In this document: in pieces, positions 46,007 through 55,166 of the stretch | Numbering within the stretch: position 1 is the stretch's first letter | Layout of the letters: the number at the start of each line of letters is the position of its first letter | Source: CAWHQZ01 sp963831645 | GTDB lineage: Bacteria; Pseudomonadota; Alphaproteobacteria; Rhizobiales; Aestuariivirgaceae | Direction of reading: 5' to 3' | NCBI GenBank assembly: GCA_963831645.1 | Contig: CAWHQZ010000013.1 | Coordinates: 186,001 to 250,000 of the forward strand | DNA: 64,000 nucleotides | Program-made: the position numbers and the translations under genes | Notes under the pieces: generated by a model | What the model saw: the letters and a program-made list of their open reading frames with translations, nothing else | Database searches by the model: none | Told to the model about the DNA's origin: nothing

Positions 46007-46999
46007 ATGGATGATGCGAGATACGGCAAGCGTGACGCGAGAGGCAATTGGAAGCCGTTCAAGGCGATCGCCTATCCGCCGGTGTTCGTATGGCCGGCGC
46101 AGCCGCTTGGTTTCCTGAAATGGCTGTTCGGATACCCCGGCTACATCCTTCCGTGGAACATCGCCTACGCAGCCCTCGCGGTGGTTTTGTGGGTCTATGC
46201 GACGCCGCCGCTCGAAACGATGAAGACGCTGGAGGCCGGCTGGATCGGCTTTCTGTTCGCCCGCAATGTGATTCTGGCCCTCCTGGTTTTCGGGCTTCCT
46301 CACCTGTGGCTCTATGCCCGGAAGGCCCAGGGAAACCAGTTCAAGTACAACCCGAGATGGCCGGATACGGACAATCCCTCTTTCCTCTTCGGCAACCAGA
46401 CCGCCGACAATATCGTCTGGTCGCTGGCGAGCGGCGTGCCCATCTGGACTGCCTACGAGGTGCTAACCCTGTGGGCTTTCGCCAACGGCTACATCCCGTT
46501 CGTGCATTGGGAGACGCAGCCGGTCTATTTCGCTCTCCTGATGCTGCTGATCCCGCTCATTCGCGAGGTTCACTTCTATCTGGTGCACCGGCTGATCCAC
46601 TGGCCGCCGCTCTACCGCACCGTGCACAAGCTGCACCACTACAATGTCAATCCCGGCCCGTGGTCGGGTCTCGCCATGCATCCGGTCGAGCATCTCCTCT
46701 ATTTCTCCGGCGTGCTCATTCACTGGATCGTGCCGTCGCATCCCGTCCATGCTCTCTTCCACCTGGTCCACGCCGGGCTCTCGCCCGTGCAGGGCCATGC
46801 GGGCTTCGATCGGGTGGTGGTGGGAAAGGAGGGCTCCATCGACACGGAGTGCTACGCCCACTACCTCCACCACAAATACTTTCGGGTGAATTACGCCGAT
46901 GGCGCGATCCCGCTCGACAAATGGTTCGGCACGTTTCATGACGGCTCCGAGGAGGCGCACGAAGCAATGAGCAGACAGTTCGTGTCCCGGTCCACGTGA
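46007..46999 (+). CDS. Membrane fatty-acid-hydroxylase/sterol-desaturase family protein
   Basis: 330 residues with four or more membrane helices and the histidine boxes of the di-iron hydroxylase family: HFYLVHRLIH, HKLHHYN, HPVEH, then HAGLSPVQGH and HYLHH. These enzymes hydroxylate or desaturate lipids (fatty acids, carotenoids, sterols) using O2. Its stop overlaps the Crp-type regulator start (GTGA, 46996-46999), so it heads the cluster with YcaO. The substrate is unknown; a lipid or a peptide-linked acyl chain are both possible. Confidence 0.9.
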   Translation: MDDARYGKRDARGNWKPFKAIAYPPVFVWPAQPLGFLKWLFGYPGYILPWNIAYAALAVVLWVYATPPLETMKTLEAGWIGFLFARNVILALLVFGLPHLWLYARKAQGNQFKYNPRWPDTDNPSFLFGNQTADNIVWSLASGVPIWTAYEVLTLWAFANGYIPFVHWETQPVYFALLMLLIPLIREVHFYLVHRLIHWPPLYRTVHKLHHYNVNPGPWSGLAMHPVEHLLYFSGVLIHWIVPSHPVHALFHLVHAGLSPVQGHAGFDRVVVGKEGSIDTECYAHYLHHKYFRVNYADGAIPLDKWFGTFHDGSEEAHEAMSRQFVSRST

Positions 47000-47691
47000 A
47001 GGATACGGAGCACGACCCCCTGCGAAGGGTGGCGTTCTTCAGCGGGCTTGACGAGGCGGCGTTCCGCTCCCTGAGCGATGCCTGCCACCGGAGAAAGTTC
47101 AACGCACGCGAGCTCGTCATCGGCCACAAGGACCAGTCCTTCGACGTGCTGTTTCTGCTGGAAGGGCTGGCGCGGGTGAGCATCTATTCGCCCGGCGGCC
47201 GCCAGGTGAGCTTTCGCGACATCGCGCCCGGCGCCATCTTCGGGGAATTGTCGGCCATCGACGGCGAGGCCCGCTCGGCGAGCGTCGAATGCGTCGAGGC
47301 GTGCACCGCGGCAATCATGCCGCGCCAGGCTTTCTTGCGGGCGCTCGGCGAGCATCCGGCGTTCATGATGGCGGTGATGAAACATCTGACGGGACAGGTG
47401 CGAAGCCTGACCGCGCGGGTGTTCGAGTTCAGCACGCTGGCGGTGCGCAACCGCGTACAGACCGAGTTGCTGCGGCTCGCTGCTGCCTGCGCGAGCGGCA
47501 ACGAGGCAATCCTGTCGCCGGCTCCGACGCACTCGGAGATCGCCAGCCGCATCAGCACCCACCGCGAGGCGGTCACCCGGGAGCTGGGCTGGCTCGAGGA
47601 GAAAGGGTTCATCGCCAAGGAGGGGCGCCTGCTGCGGGTGCGGGACCTCGCCGGGCTCCGGAAGCTCGTGGAGGAGTTCTCGGGCGAATAG
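46996..47691 (+). CDS. Crp/Fnr-family regulator with cAMP-type binding pocket
   Basis: 231 residues: cyclic-nucleotide domain with the phosphate-binding cassette FGELSAIDGEARSASVEC (Glu and Arg-Ser present, consistent with real cAMP binding) and a C-terminal winged HTH (PTHSEIASRISTHREAVTRE). The start is GTG 46996 overlapping the hydroxylase stop. Two adenylate cyclases lie at 52,585 and 58,721, so cAMP may feed this regulator; it probably controls the YcaO cluster that begins 22 bases later. Confidence 0.92.
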   Translation: MKDTEHDPLRRVAFFSGLDEAAFRSLSDACHRRKFNARELVIGHKDQSFDVLFLLEGLARVSIYSPGGRQVSFRDIAPGAIFGELSAIDGEARSASVECVEACTAAIMPRQAFLRALGEHPAFMMAVMKHLTGQVRSLTARVFEFSTLAVRNRVQTELLRLAAACASGNEAILSPAPTHSEIASRISTHREAVTRELGWLEEKGFIAKEGRLLRVRDLAGLRKLVEEFSGE

Positions 47692-47713
47692 CGATGCGCG
47701 ACGGCTGGATCGC

Positions 47714-48943
47714 ATGATGCTCGACGGCATCGACGCCGGGCGAAAGTGCCTGCTCGAGGGATCGCACCGCACCCGGGCGCCGGCTGAGACCCTCGCGCAG
47801 ATCCTGCCGATCCGGCATCGGTTCGGCATCACCCGGGTCGCCAACGTCACCGGTCTCGACCGCATCGGACTTCCCGTGGTGCTCGCCACGCGGCCCAACA
47901 GCCGCTCGGTGGCCGTGTCGCAGGGAAAGGGCACGAGCCTCGAGGCCGCCAAGGCGTCTGCGGTGATGGAGGCGATCGAGCTGTGGCATGCGGAAAATAT
48001 CCTGCGCCCCATGATCTTCGCCACGCCGGGCGAGATCGGCCGCTGCGGCAGGGCGATCGACGTCGAGCGGCTGCCGCGGGTGGCGGACAGCCGTTATTCC
48101 GATGGCCTGCGCATGCACTGGATCGAAGGCATCGACCTCGTGTCGGGCAAGCCGATTTTCATCCCGCACGAGATGGTGCACGCCGACTACACCCACCCGG
48201 TTCCGCCCGGCCACGGCTGCTTTCCCGCCAGCACCAACGGCCTCGCATCGGGCAACCATCCCCTCGAAGCCATCTGCCACGCCATCTGCGAGGTGATCGA
48301 GCGCGACGCGATCACGCTCTGGCATCATCTTCCCGAGGATGCGCGCGCCGCCACCATGATCGACCGGGCGACGATCGACAGCCCCGCCGGCAACGCAATC
48401 CTCGACCGGCTCGACCAGGCCGGACTGGATGTGGCCCTTTGGGATGCGACATCGGATATCGGGGTCGCCACCTTTCATTGCCTGATCACCGACGGCGCCG
48501 ACCCCCAGGGTCACATGGGTCTGGGTTCCGGAACCCATCCCGACCGGGCGGTGGCGCTGGCGCGAGCGCTCACCGAGGCGGTGCAGACGCGCATGAACTA
48601 CATCACCGGCGCCCGCGATGATCTGAAGTTCGAAGAGTTTACGGCCGAGGGACGCGCGCAGAAGACACGCGAGGCCAAAGGGCTGCTCAGAAAGGCCGCG
48701 CCGGTGCGCGATTTCACAGCAGTGCCCTCGCGCGTGACCGAGACGTTCCGCGAGGACCTCGACTGGCTGATCGAACGGCTCGGCCGCGCCGGCGTGCGCG
48801 AGATCGGTTGCGTCGATCTCTCGAGCGGCGTGCCCAACCTTTCGGTCGTTCGCGTCGTCATACCCGGCCTCGAAGCGCCCCATGACGACGACACGTTCGT
48901 TCCGGGGCCGCGGGCGCTGGCGGCCTCGCGGGGCAGCGCGTGA
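47714..48943 (+). CDS. YcaO-family cyclodehydratase/thioamidation enzyme
   Basis: 409 residues, all in the YcaO domain. ATP-binding hallmarks are VSQGKGTSLEAAKASAVMEA and ICHAICEVIERDAI, with STNGLASGN between them and SGTHPDRAVALARALTEAVQ near residue 285. YcaO enzymes phosphorylate a backbone amide to install azolines, or thioamides when paired with TfuA, which is the next gene. There is no PxPxP C-terminal tail, which is usual in azoline-forming YcaO and often lacking in TfuA-linked ones. The stop overlaps the TfuA start (GTGA at 48940-48943). Confidence 0.93.
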   Translation: MMLDGIDAGRKCLLEGSHRTRAPAETLAQILPIRHRFGITRVANVTGLDRIGLPVVLATRPNSRSVAVSQGKGTSLEAAKASAVMEAIELWHAENILRPMIFATPGEIGRCGRAIDVERLPRVADSRYSDGLRMHWIEGIDLVSGKPIFIPHEMVHADYTHPVPPGHGCFPASTNGLASGNHPLEAICHAICEVIERDAITLWHHLPEDARAATMIDRATIDSPAGNAILDRLDQAGLDVALWDATSDIGVATFHCLITDGADPQGHMGLGSGTHPDRAVALARALTEAVQTRMNYITGARDDLKFEEFTAEGRAQKTREAKGLLRKAAPVRDFTAVPSRVTETFREDLDWLIERLGRAGVREIGCVDLSSGVPNLSVVRVVIPGLEAPHDDDTFVPGPRALAASRGSA

Positions 48944-50324
48944 CCGCCGTCATCTTTGCCGGGCCTTCGATCCACGGTCTCGACCTCCCGTCGGCGCCAA
49001 ATCTCGTCTTTCGTCCGCCGGCGACGCAGGGCGATGTGTTCCGGGCGACGCTCGCACGATCCTCGGGCTATCGGCATCATCGACGGCTATTTCGACGGCG
49101 TGCCTTCGGTTTGGCACAAGGAGATCCTGTGGGCGCTGTCGCAGGGCGTGCGCGTCTTCGGCGGCGCCAGCATGGGGGCGCTGCGGGCGGCGGAGCTCGA
49201 CAGCTTCGGGATGACCGGCGTCGGACGCATCTACGAGTGGTATCGCGACGGCGTTCTCGAGGACGACGACGAGGTCGCCCTGATCCACGGGCCGGAGGAG
49301 GGCGGTTTCCTGGCGCTCAGCGAGCCCATGGTCAATGTGCGCGCAACCTGCGAGGCCGCGGTACAAGCGGGTGTCGTCGATCAGCCGACGGCGGAAGCGA
49401 TTGTTGCAGCCGCGAAGCTCCAGCACTACCGGGAGCGGACCTGGGAGAGCGTCATCGCTGCTGCCGGGGCAGACCGTTCCGGGTTGGAGAAATTCACGAG
49501 CTGGCTCCGCTTCGGCCGCGTCGACCAGAAGCGGCTCGATGCGGCGGAGGTGATCGATTCGGTCGCAGCGTTTCGTAGAGAATCCGGAAGAGGTGCCGCG
49601 TCCCGAGTTCCGCTTCGAGTGGACGGACCTGTGGGAGCGGGCCCTCGACGAGTGGACCGCCAGCGAACCTCACTCCGGCGATCCGGAGAGCGTTTCGCAG
49701 GCGGCCGTCATCGATGAGCTGCGGCTCGATCCGGACCGCTATGCGGCAGTCCGGGCCGAGGCGCTGCAGCGGGCGGTCCTGTTGCGCGAAGCCGACCGGC
49801 GGCGCCTTTCGCCAGATCGCCGGCAGAAGCTCGAGCAGCTGGCGCTCGTGCGGAAGCGTCTCGGTCTCCTGCGCAAGGCCGATCTCGACGCATGGGCGAA
49901 GCAGAACGGCCTCGACGCGGATGAACTTGAAACGCTCATGGACGAAGCGGCGCGCATCGAAGCCGTATCCCGCCTGTCGCCCGGCTCCATCGACCGCCAC
50001 ATTCTGGCGATTCTCAGGCTCGACGGCGCCTATGCCGCCGCGGCAGAGCGCGCCGGTGCCAAGCGCCATGTCCTTGAAAGTTCTGGCTTTCTGGTAGATG
50101 GCCGTCTGGCCGGGGACGTCTCCCCGCCGGTGCTTCTTGGCTGGTTTTTCGGCCAGAAGCAGCGGCAGGCCATCCCGGACGATCTGGACCAATTCGTCGA
50201 GCGGCTGGGATTCACCACCCGCGAGGCGTTCTATCGCCTTCTGGCGGCGGAGTACCTATACTCGCAGACGGAAGGCGATGGCGGAGGCTGCAATCAGGCC
50301 GCTGATCGCGGGCCGGGTCCATGA
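48940..50324 (+). CDS. tfuA: TfuA-family protein (two frameshifts)
   Basis: About 460 residues when joined. The N-terminus VIFAGPSIHGLDLP begins in one frame. From about 49,065 the TfuA core (GIIDGYFDGVPSVWHKEILW, then VRVFGGASMGALRAAEL) is in a second. From about 49,595 a long helical C-terminus (FRFEWTDLWERALDEW to the stop at 50,324) is in a third. TfuA partners with YcaO in trifolitoxin, in thioviridamide-like pathways and in thioamidation of methyl-CoM reductase. The C-terminal 240 residues have no recognised domain and may recruit the substrate. It overlaps the metalloprotease start (ATGA). Confidence 0.88.
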
Positions 50325-51587
50325 CGGGCACTCGCTTCAAGCTTTATCCGCAGCCGGGCTTCCTCGCCAATTTCGAGGAGCCGGAGACCGTGTTCGTTTC
50401 GCCGCCGGCCGGCAGCGTCGGTCCCGGCCCGTCGGATGAGCGCATGTACACCATCTATCCGGTCGGCAAGAACTCGCCTTACGGCATCGCCGATCCGACC
50501 GGTGTGAGCGATGCGTCTCTGCCTCCGTGGAATGGCGACATCCTGCCGCCCGGCCGAGCCGGATGCGGAGGGGAATTTCGACTATCTCGCCCCCGGCACG
50601 CCGCAGTTCGAGATGGCGCATCTCTACGGAACGGTGCGTTTCGTGCTCGATGTGTGGGAGGGTTACTTCGGCCGGCCCGTCCACTGGCACTTCTCTCCGC
50701 GCTACGACCGCCTGGAGCTGACGATTCTTCCCTCGCTCGACAACGCCTATTCCGGTTTCGGCTTCATCGAGGTCGGCGGTGACCGCAGCAACGGCGCCTA
50801 TCAGCCCTTCAGCCTCAACTTCGATGTCATCGCCCACGAAGTTGGACATGCCATCATCTATGGCGAGGTCGGCATTCCCGACCCCACATCGGCGACCGGT
50901 GAGTATTTCGGCTTTCACGAGTCGGCCGCCGACCTGGTGGCGCTCGTCGCTTCCCTGCATTTCAACTCGCTGGTCGACGATCTTCTGGTGCGAACGCGCG
51001 GCAACCTCTACTCGTTCAATGCGCTCAGCCGCATGGCCGAGCTGTCGGCGAGCAAGCAGATCCGCATCGCCGCCAACGACGTGCGCCTGTCGCGTTTCGC
51101 CCGCGGCTGGACCAAGGAGCACCTGCTGTCCCAGCCGCTGACCGGCGCGTTCTTCGACATCTTCGTCGACCTGTTCCACGAGTTGCTGCTGGAGCAGGGT
51201 CTCATCTCGCCCGAGGTCGAGGATCTGTCGGACCGGCTGCTGGCGACGCCCTCCTATGCGCCGGTCATGCAGGCGCACTTCGACCGGGCGTTCCATCGCA
51301 ACCCCGACGGCTTCAAGGAGATGCTGCTCTTCGCCCGCGACACGCTCGGCACCTATCTCGCCGATACCTGGAAGCGGCTCGACGCCCACTATCTCGACTA
51401 CGTCGACGTGGCCGAGATGTTCGAGGCGGTCGACCGCGAGACGAGCGGCGGGCGGTATCAGAGACTGATCAGGGGGAACTTCGACATGCGCGACATCGGC
51501 TACGTGCGCGTCGGCCCGCAGCTCGTTCCGTTCGGCAGCGACAGTCATATCGGCTCGGTCCGCACGCTGGTGCCTGCACGCAGCTGA
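50321..51587 (+). CDS. HEXXH zinc metalloprotease in the YcaO cluster (one frameshift)
   Basis: About 422 residues. The N-terminal frame MTGTRFKLYPQPGFLANFEE joins the main frame at about 50,555 (EPDAEGNFDYLAPGTPQFEM) after a one-base slip. The zinc site HEVGH is at 50,835-50,849; a second ligand Glu is probable in FHESAADLVAL about 20 residues later, the gluzincin arrangement of thermolysin-like peptidases. No signal peptide, so it acts in the cytoplasm, suiting leader removal from a modified peptide. Overlap with tfuA implies one transcript with YcaO and TfuA. Confidence 0.85.
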
Positions 51588-51693
51588 GGATGCATTTGAT
51601 GTTTGGTGCTTGGCGTAGCTTTGTGAGTGCAAGTTCGGTTCGCTGTCCGCCCCGTACGCCACGGTCCGCGACCGCTAGCGACGGAGAACTCCC

Positions 51694-52588
51694 ATGACAG
51701 AAACACTGCTTAGTCCCTCAAACGTCCTGTTGTTTGGCAGGAAGGTCGAGGACCTTGAGATTGTCGAGCCACTTGTACCGAAGGCAAGAATTCTTTGTCG
51801 ATATCGCATACAATGTAAATGTGGCTGCGACCACTGCCTTCCCCAGCATCGATCAGGGAGTTCGATTGCAAAAAGGGATGAAGGTGCTGTTGGCGAACCA
51901 AACAACAGCGACCGAGAACGGGCTCTACAAGCTTAAAGAGGATCTTAAGGTCCAAGCGCTCCCAATACAGGCCGCTGCAGGTGATGTTACCTTTGTTAGA
52001 AAAGGCACATCCGCCCGGAGCACTTACTCCGCCTCTTCACCGACCACCTTTACCGGACCGGCGTATCTCGAAGGCGACCGGAGGCACGGCCCATTTCAGA
52101 GGCCGCGTAGCGGATCTAAAAAGCGAGATCGAACAACAACTAGACGACGATCTTGGTCCCAACCTAGCACGCATCTATGGCTTCAGCTTTGAGGGGACTT
52201 ACTATGACCTGCCACGCCCGGCGCTCTTCCTGGTGCATGGCGAAGGGGTTGATTTCACTGATGAAAGGCCGCGGGCAAGTTTCGCGATGTGGCCAGGGCG
52301 CGCCGTGGAGCCGTCGACCTCGGGCGTTGGCAGCCGCCGATTTCGAGTTCGCGGATGATATTCGGGTCTGGTCCTACGACAAGGCCGATTACACCATCCG
52401 CATGGACGTCGAGACCGGCATGTTCGAGCAGGTGCTTCTCGACATTTTCTTCGGCGGTGGCGGACCGGGAGTGAGCGGCGCTCGCGTTTCGGGTGCGCGC
52501 GTCAGCGGCGCGCGGGTCGTCCGGTGCACGGGTCTCGGGTGCGCGACTTGTCCGGCGGATCGGGCGACTAAGAGATCCGGCAACTTAA
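51694..52588 (+). CDS. SGARV-repeat-tailed protein, candidate RiPP substrate (frameshifts)
   Basis: About 295 residues when joined; a GGAG ribosome site precedes ATG 51694. The start MTETLLSPSNVLLFGRKVED switches frame at about 51,785 to a tail-fibre-like beta segment (NVNVAATTAFPSIDQGVRLQ then KGMKVLLANQTTATENGLY). At about 52,075 it switches to ADLKSEIEQQLDDDLGPNLA and ALFLVHGEGVDFTDERPR, and at about 52,330 to DFEFADDIRVWSYDKADYTI. It ends with DIFFGGGGPG and five SGARV/L repeats, the last two after a one-base slip at 52,519, stopping at 52,588. GC content of the first half is lower than its neighbours. No family recognised; its place after YcaO-TfuA-protease suggests it is the modified protein. 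Confidence 0.65.
52474..52549 (+). repeat. Five pentapeptide repeats SGARV at the C-terminus
   Basis: Five 15-base units code SGARV, SGARV, SGARV, SGARV and SGARL; a single extra G at 52,519 lies between units three and four. Codons differ between units (Ser AGC/TCG/TCC, Arg CGC/CGG/CGA, Ala GCT/GCG/GCA), so the DNA has drifted while the peptide was kept. Confidence 0.8.
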
Positions 52589-54357
52589 AGTCCCGCCTTG
52601 CGCAGGCCCTCGACGAAGTGGGCCACGTCGTCGGCGTCCTTGTCGGGCTGCACGGTGGCCCACTGCTCGACGCTGAAGTCCGGATGCGCCTGCAGCACCT
52701 TGGCCGCCTCCGCCCGGGCCTCCTCGAGACGGTCCAGCTGGCCATAGCTCGCCGCCAGCAGCCGGCGGCCCTCGGTGGGGTTCTGCATGCCGTGGATGGT
52801 GTGGATGGCCTCCTCGTAGCGCTTCAGATTGAAATAGGCGCCGCCGAGGTGCCAGAGATACTGGTCCGGGTAGAACGGGTTGAGCCGCATGGCGTTGTTG
52901 AGGAGCGCGATCGCCTCCTCGGAGCGGTGCGCGTGCGCGAGCGCGTCGGCCATGTCCGACATGAGGTCGGCATCGTTCGGATTGAGGCTCAGCGCGCGCT
53001 CGTAGGCGCTGATCGCCGCGTCGTGCTCCTTGCGATAGAGATGGGCGAAGCCGAGCTCGCCGAAGCCGCGGGCATCGCCGGGGTCGATGGCCACCGCGCC
53101 GAGCGCCAGCTCCAGCGCCTTCTCCAGCGCCTGATCGCGCAGATCGGTCCAGTTGTACCGCCAGTCGATGTTGAGGGTGCGCGACTTGGCGGCCAGCGCC
53201 CTGGCGTAGCGGGGATCGACCTCGAGCGCCGCCTCATACAGCAGGCGCGCCTCGCGGTTCTCGTCGCGCGTATAGCGGAAGATGTGCTGCTGGCCCTCGA
53301 GCACGAAGCCGTAGGCGCGCAGGTCCGCCGGCGGCAGCTGCCGGATGCGCTCGCGCTCGGAGGCCTCGATATGCACCGCCGCTCCCGAAACGATGAGCCG
53401 GTTGATCTCGTCCTGGACCGCGAAAATCTCGTCCAGCGGCCGGTCGTAGCGTTCGCCCCAGATGAGGCGGCCGCGCTCGGCGTCGAGCAGCTCGATGGCG
53501 ATGCGCAGCCGGTTTCCTGCCTTGCGCACCGAGCCCGTGACCACGTAGCGGACGCCGAGCTCGCGCACGGCGTTCGCCGGCCCCGTCATGCGCGCGGCGA
53601 ATGCGTAGGCCGACATGCGCGCAATGACGAAGAAGTCGTGAAACCGCGACAGGTTGGTGGTGATATCCTCGGTCAGCCCGTCGGCGAACCAGCTTTCCGC
53701 CGGATCGCCGCCCTGGAAGCGAAACGGCAGCACGACCACCGAAAGGTCCTTGATCGGCAGGTGAGCGGAGGTATCGACGAGGGACGGGCGTCTCAAGCCC
53801 GTGGTCATGGCGGCGCTTGTCGGGTTCTCGTGCACCTGGAAGACGTCGACCGGTTCCCTGACGTGCTTCAGTTGCTTGGCGCCGAGATATTCGTAGCCGA
53901 ACATGAGCTTGTTGCGGACGGCCTCATGGACCGCCGCGGAAATGCAGACATGGCCGGGGCGCGCCAGCGTCTCGAGGCGTGCGGCGATGTTGACGCTGGT
54001 GCCGGTCACGCTGTCCTCGTCCACGAGGATCTCGCCGAGATTGATCCCGACCCGGAACCAGAGCTGGCGGTCCTCCGCGAGCTTTTCGTTGAGCGCCCTC
54101 ATCCGGCTCTGCAGCTCCATGGCGAAGCGCACGGCGTTGACGGCGCTGTCGAAGACGAGAAACAGACCATCGCCCCGCACCTGCAGGACCTTGCCGTAGT
54201 GCTCGCCCGCCAGCGCGTTGAGGTCGCGGATGACGGGCTTGGCGGCACGCCAGGTGCCGACCTCATCGTCGCCCATCAGGCGCGTATAATTGGCGATGTC
54301 GGCGAAGACGATCGCGCTCAGGCGGCGCTTCAGGGAAGTGTCTTCGCTCGCAGACAT
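52585..54357 (-). CDS. Class III adenylate/guanylate cyclase with TPR-rich C-terminus (1)
   Basis: 590 residues. The cyclase domain (about 10-175) has both metal Asp (FADIANYTRLMGDDEVGTW and RGDGLFLVF) and VNIAARLETLARPG, so it is probably active. A linker domain (about 205-350) with VVVLPFRFQGGDPAESWFAD and LTEDITTNLSRFHDFFVIAR is shared with cyclase-TPR proteins of rhizobia. The C-terminus carries five or six TPR-like units (LYEAALEVDPRYARALAAKS and later ones). ATG 54357 is chosen over a GTG at 54411. It converges with the SGARV gene, the two stop codons overlapping. It may supply cAMP to the Crp-type regulator at 46,996. Confidence 0.9.
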   Translation of the reverse strand: MSASEDTSLKRRLSAIVFADIANYTRLMGDDEVGTWRAAKPVIRDLNALAGEHYGKVLQVRGDGLFLVFDSAVNAVRFAMELQSRMRALNEKLAEDRQLWFRVGINLGEILVDEDSVTGTSVNIAARLETLARPGHVCISAAVHEAVRNKLMFGYEYLGAKQLKHVREPVDVFQVHENPTSAAMTTGLRRPSLVDTSAHLPIKDLSVVVLPFRFQGGDPAESWFADGLTEDITTNLSRFHDFFVIARMSAYAFAARMTGPANAVRELGVRYVVTGSVRKAGNRLRIAIELLDAERGRLIWGERYDRPLDEIFAVQDEINRLIVSGAAVHIEASERERIRQLPPADLRAYGFVLEGQQHIFRYTRDENREARLLYEAALEVDPRYARALAAKSRTLNIDWRYNWTDLRDQALEKALELALGAVAIDPGDARGFGELGFAHLYRKEHDAAISAYERALSLNPNDADLMSDMADALAHAHRSEEAIALLNNAMRLNPFYPDQYLWHLGGAYFNLKRYEEAIHTIHGMQNPTEGRRLLAASYGQLDRLEEARAEAAKVLQAHPDFSVEQWATVQPDKDADDVAHFVEGLRKAGL

Positions 54358-54420
54358 CGTCAGGGCCGATCGGTTCGGCGGAGATGCCTTGTTCTCGTGC
54401 ACCTGCTCCACGAGCCATCT

Positions 54421-55068
54421 TCAGTGCGCCGCCGATGCGCTTGCCGGCCAGGCGTACCGCTCGCCGGCATCCGCGCCGAACCGCAGGATGGTCTTGCGGT
54501 CGAGCTCGCCGCGGAGCTCATCGCGCCGGGAAGCCCAATCTTCGCGCAGCACGCCGGCCACGATCATGTCGAGGTGGCGGCCGTTGCAGTGCCAGGCCTG
54601 GCGCAGGCGGCCCTCTTCCACGAAAGCAGCCTTGCGAATCATGCGTGCCGAGATGTCGTTGTCCTCGCGATAGAAGGTCGTCACGCGGGCCAGACGCAGA
54701 CGATCGAAGGCGAGGTCGAGAAGCATGCAGGTGATGCGGAGACCGATGCCCTGGCCGCGCATCGGCTGGGCGACGAAAACGGGCAGGACGCCGTCGCCGT
54801 GAAAATAGTTTATGGACTGCAGCCCGCCGACCGCCACCGGTTCTCCGGCGGCGCTGCGGGCGATATACCAGTACGCCTTTTGCGGCGGCGGGCCCGACGC
54901 GAAGTCCGCTTTCCAGTATTCACGCAGCGCTTCGAGCCCCATCGGAGCCGGCGCATTGCGGTCGAACAGCGACAGGTCCTCGAGGTTCTCGAACCACGGG
55001 GCGATGGCATCGACGTCGCTCAGCCCCATCGGCCGCAGGGAGAAAACCCTGGAAGAACTGGCGGTCAT
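54421..55068 (-). CDS. GNAT-family N-acetyltransferase
   Basis: 215 residues with a GNAT fold: FSLRPMGLSDVDAIAPWFEN near the N-terminus and the acetyl-CoA loop QPMRGQGIGLRITCMLL (Q-x-x-x-G-x-G). The length and RimJ-like C-terminus suggest protein or small-amine acetylation. It lies 63 bases upstream of the cyclase on the same strand and could be its operon partner. The substrate is unknown. Confidence 0.88.
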   Translation of the reverse strand: MTASSSRVFSLRPMGLSDVDAIAPWFENLEDLSLFDRNAPAPMGLEALREYWKADFASGPPPQKAYWYIARSAAGEPVAVGGLQSINYFHGDGVLPVFVAQPMRGQGIGLRITCMLLDLAFDRLRLARVTTFYREDNDISARMIRKAAFVEEGRLRQAWHCNGRHLDMIVAGVLREDWASRRDELRGELDRKTILRFGADAGERYAWPASASAAH

Positions 55069-55166
55069 TTCGCTTCCCTCGCTGCCGATGTTGGACCCAC
55101 TATAGCCGAGAAAGCCGCCTTCAGGGTGAGGTTGACACCAGGCCCCTCGGGGTGGTCAGGCGAGCC

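Noticed and set aside
51780..52060. Prophage tail-fibre gene
   Set aside because: Only one short tail-like segment; no other phage gene nearby, and the rest of the protein belongs with the YcaO cluster.
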